From Allorhizocola sp044869915 (GTDB lineage Bacteria > Actinomycetota > Actinomycetes > Mycobacteriales > Micromonosporaceae): 6,676 bases of DNA. Positions 6,165 through 6,676 of this stretch are shown one piece after another. Position numbers and translations under genes: made by a program. Where the stretch lies: contig JBIOYB010000239.1 in assembly GCA_044869915.1 (NCBI GenBank), forward strand, positions 1 through 6,676. Direction: 5' to 3'. Under the pieces are notes generated by a model. That model was given only the letters and a program-made list of their open reading frames with translations, searched no databases and had not been told where the DNA came from. The number at the start of each line of letters is the position of its first letter. Position 1 is the stretch's first letter.

Positions 6165-6226
6165 CAACGAAACTCCGGTAGGACAAGGGGTCCTCTCACA
6201 GACTTCTCGCCACCGGAGTTTCGTTG
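6165..6226 (+). promoter_or_regulatory. Leader hairpin covering the transposase ribosome site and start
   Basis: CAACGAAACTCCGGT (6165-6179) and ACCGGAGTTTCGTTG (6212-6226) are perfect 15-bp inverted arms. Inside the 32-base loop a second hairpin pairs AGGAC (6180-6184) with GTCCT (6190-6194). The right arm contains the only good Shine-Dalgarno (GGAG, 6215-6218) and the likely TTG start (6224-6226). In any RNA that includes both arms, translation of the transposase should be blocked; a transcript starting between the arms would escape. The structure is seen directly; the regulatory role is inferred. Confidence 0.6.
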
Positions 6227-6676
6227 TTCGTTCATTCTGTCATTGAAGTGCCCGCTGCGGGGTGGGTCTGGCCGTTGTCGAGTGGTGATGCCGTTGGTGG
6301 TGGGCCGCCGGTTCGCCCGGCCGAGTGCCGCGATCTGCTGGAACGGTTCCTTGTAGTGGGTGATGGCCGCTGCGACACCGGCCGGGATCATCCGGTGGCG
6401 GTGGTGCTGACGCTGGCCGCTGCGGCGGTGGTGGGTGGGATGCGCTCGTTCACGGCGATCGCCGGATGGGTTGCCGATGCGCCACCACGGGTGCTGGAGC
6501 AGTTGTACGCCCGGTGTGGGATGCCGGCGGCGGTGCCGTCCAAATGCACCATCTGGCGGGTGGTCACCAACGCTGACGCGGTGCAGGTCGACCGGGTGGT
6601 CGGTGGGTGGCTGGCCGAACGCGCCGGGATCGCCGTCGACCGTGGCCAGGCGGTGCGGGCTGAGGCGGTGCGGGCT
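6224..6676 (+). CDS. ISAs1-family transposase, N-terminal part (3' end outside window)
   Basis: 151 codons are visible and the frame is open at the right edge. The segment from about AECRDLLERFLVVGD through HPVAVVLTLAAAAVVGGMRSFTAIAGWVADAPPRVLEQL to VPSKCTIWRVVTNADAVQVDRVVGGWLAE is the N-terminal helical domain of ISAs1/H-repeat transposases. Hallmarks are the 'D.R...G..HPL..VL.L...A...G..S..AI..W' stretch and the 'PS..TI.RV....D...' stretch. The catalytic DDE residues lie further on, outside the window. The frame opens after a TAG at 6179-6181. Candidate starts are TTG 6224 and GTG 6248; only the TTG has a ribosome site (GGAG, five bases upstream), so I chose it. The enzyme would cut and join the element's ends. 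Whether it is intact cannot be judged. Confidence 0.8.
   Translation, partial: MFVHSVIEVPAAGWVWPLSSGDAVGGGPPVRPAECRDLLERFLVVGDGRCDTGRDHPVAVVLTLAAAAVVGGMRSFTAIAGWVADAPPRVLEQLYARCGMPAAVPSKCTIWRVVTNADAVQVDRVVGGWLAERAGIAVDRGQAVRAEAVRA
6648..6676 (+). repeat. 15-base tandem duplication at the window edge
   Basis: AGGCGGTGCGGGCT occurs at 6648-6661 and again at 6663-6676, a period of 15 bases. Inside the transposase it gives QAVRA then EAVRA in frame. It may continue past the edge. Confidence 0.6.

Larger units (their letters stand above)
6070..6676 (+). mobile_element. ISAs1-family insertion sequence, left portion (continues past window)
   Basis: The element is recognised from its transposase (6224 to the window end) and from the abrupt loss of CorA homology at about 6070. 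The proposed left end starts CAGGGTCGTTTCATGATC (6070-6087), which directly follows the last CorA-like codon. A leader of about 150 bases separates this end from the transposase and contains a strong inverted repeat. The right end, its terminal inverted repeat and any target duplication are outside the window, so the exact boundary is an estimate to within a few bases. Confidence 0.75.

Noticed and set aside
6080..6391. Minus-strand frames across the IS leader
   Set aside because: They run antisense through the leader hairpin and the transposase N-terminus and show no family features.
1..6676. CRISPR array, tRNA or rRNA genes, toxin-antitoxin pair, phage or defence genes
   Set aside because: No spaced repeats, cloverleaf-like segments, rRNA-like sequence or motifs of such systems were seen.

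Overview
The window looks like a chromosomal accessory stretch from a high-GC actinobacterium. The DNA is strongly GC-rich, the MarR, XRE/MmyB-type, tetronasin-type ABC-2, CorA and sulfotransferase proteins are all of actinobacterial style, and starts are a mix of ATG, GTG and probably TTG. The genus cannot be fixed from the sequence alone. It is a mosaic: a short intact operon, a block of decayed genes, an intact pair of divergent sulfotransferase genes, and a corA gene cut by an insertion sequence that runs off the right edge.

Layout. (1) 1-894: the 3' part of a MarR-family regulator, translationally coupled (ATGA overlap) to a two-helix membrane protein with a PH-like tail. (2) 895-1058: a non-coding convergent gap with two GC-rich hairpins that may end transcription. 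(3) 1059-3031: a gene graveyard. An XRE/MmyB-type regulator (minus) and an ABC-2 exporter ATPase (plus) have both lost their N-termini and meet head to head at about 1739-1743, as expected if one deletion removed both divergent starts. The exporter's permease follows; it lacks its first part and its C-terminal half and carries a frameshift near 2623. (4) 3032-3203: a short orphan segment with no recognised content. (5) 3204-5241: two sulfotransferase-fold genes, divergent, sharing an intergenic region of roughly 80 bases. (6) 5242-5518: a non-coding stretch with a possible small membrane-ORF remnant and a small inverted repeat ahead of corA. (7) 5519-6085: CorA N-terminal domain only. (8) about 6070 to the end: the left part of an ISAs1-family insertion sequence, with the transposase open at the right edge.

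How the genes relate. MarR plus the PH-like membrane protein is probably one autoregulated unit. The XRE regulator, ATPase and permease would once have formed a divergent regulator/exporter locus, now non-functional. The sulfotransferases are the only pair in the interior that look intact; their substrates cannot be read from this window. The most interesting signal is a perfect 15-bp inverted repeat (6165-6179 / 6212-6226) in the IS leader. It would bury the likely Shine-Dalgarno and TTG start of the transposase in any transcript reading in from corA, which resembles the known fold-back protection of other IS elements against outside transcription. I found no convincing new multi-gene system.
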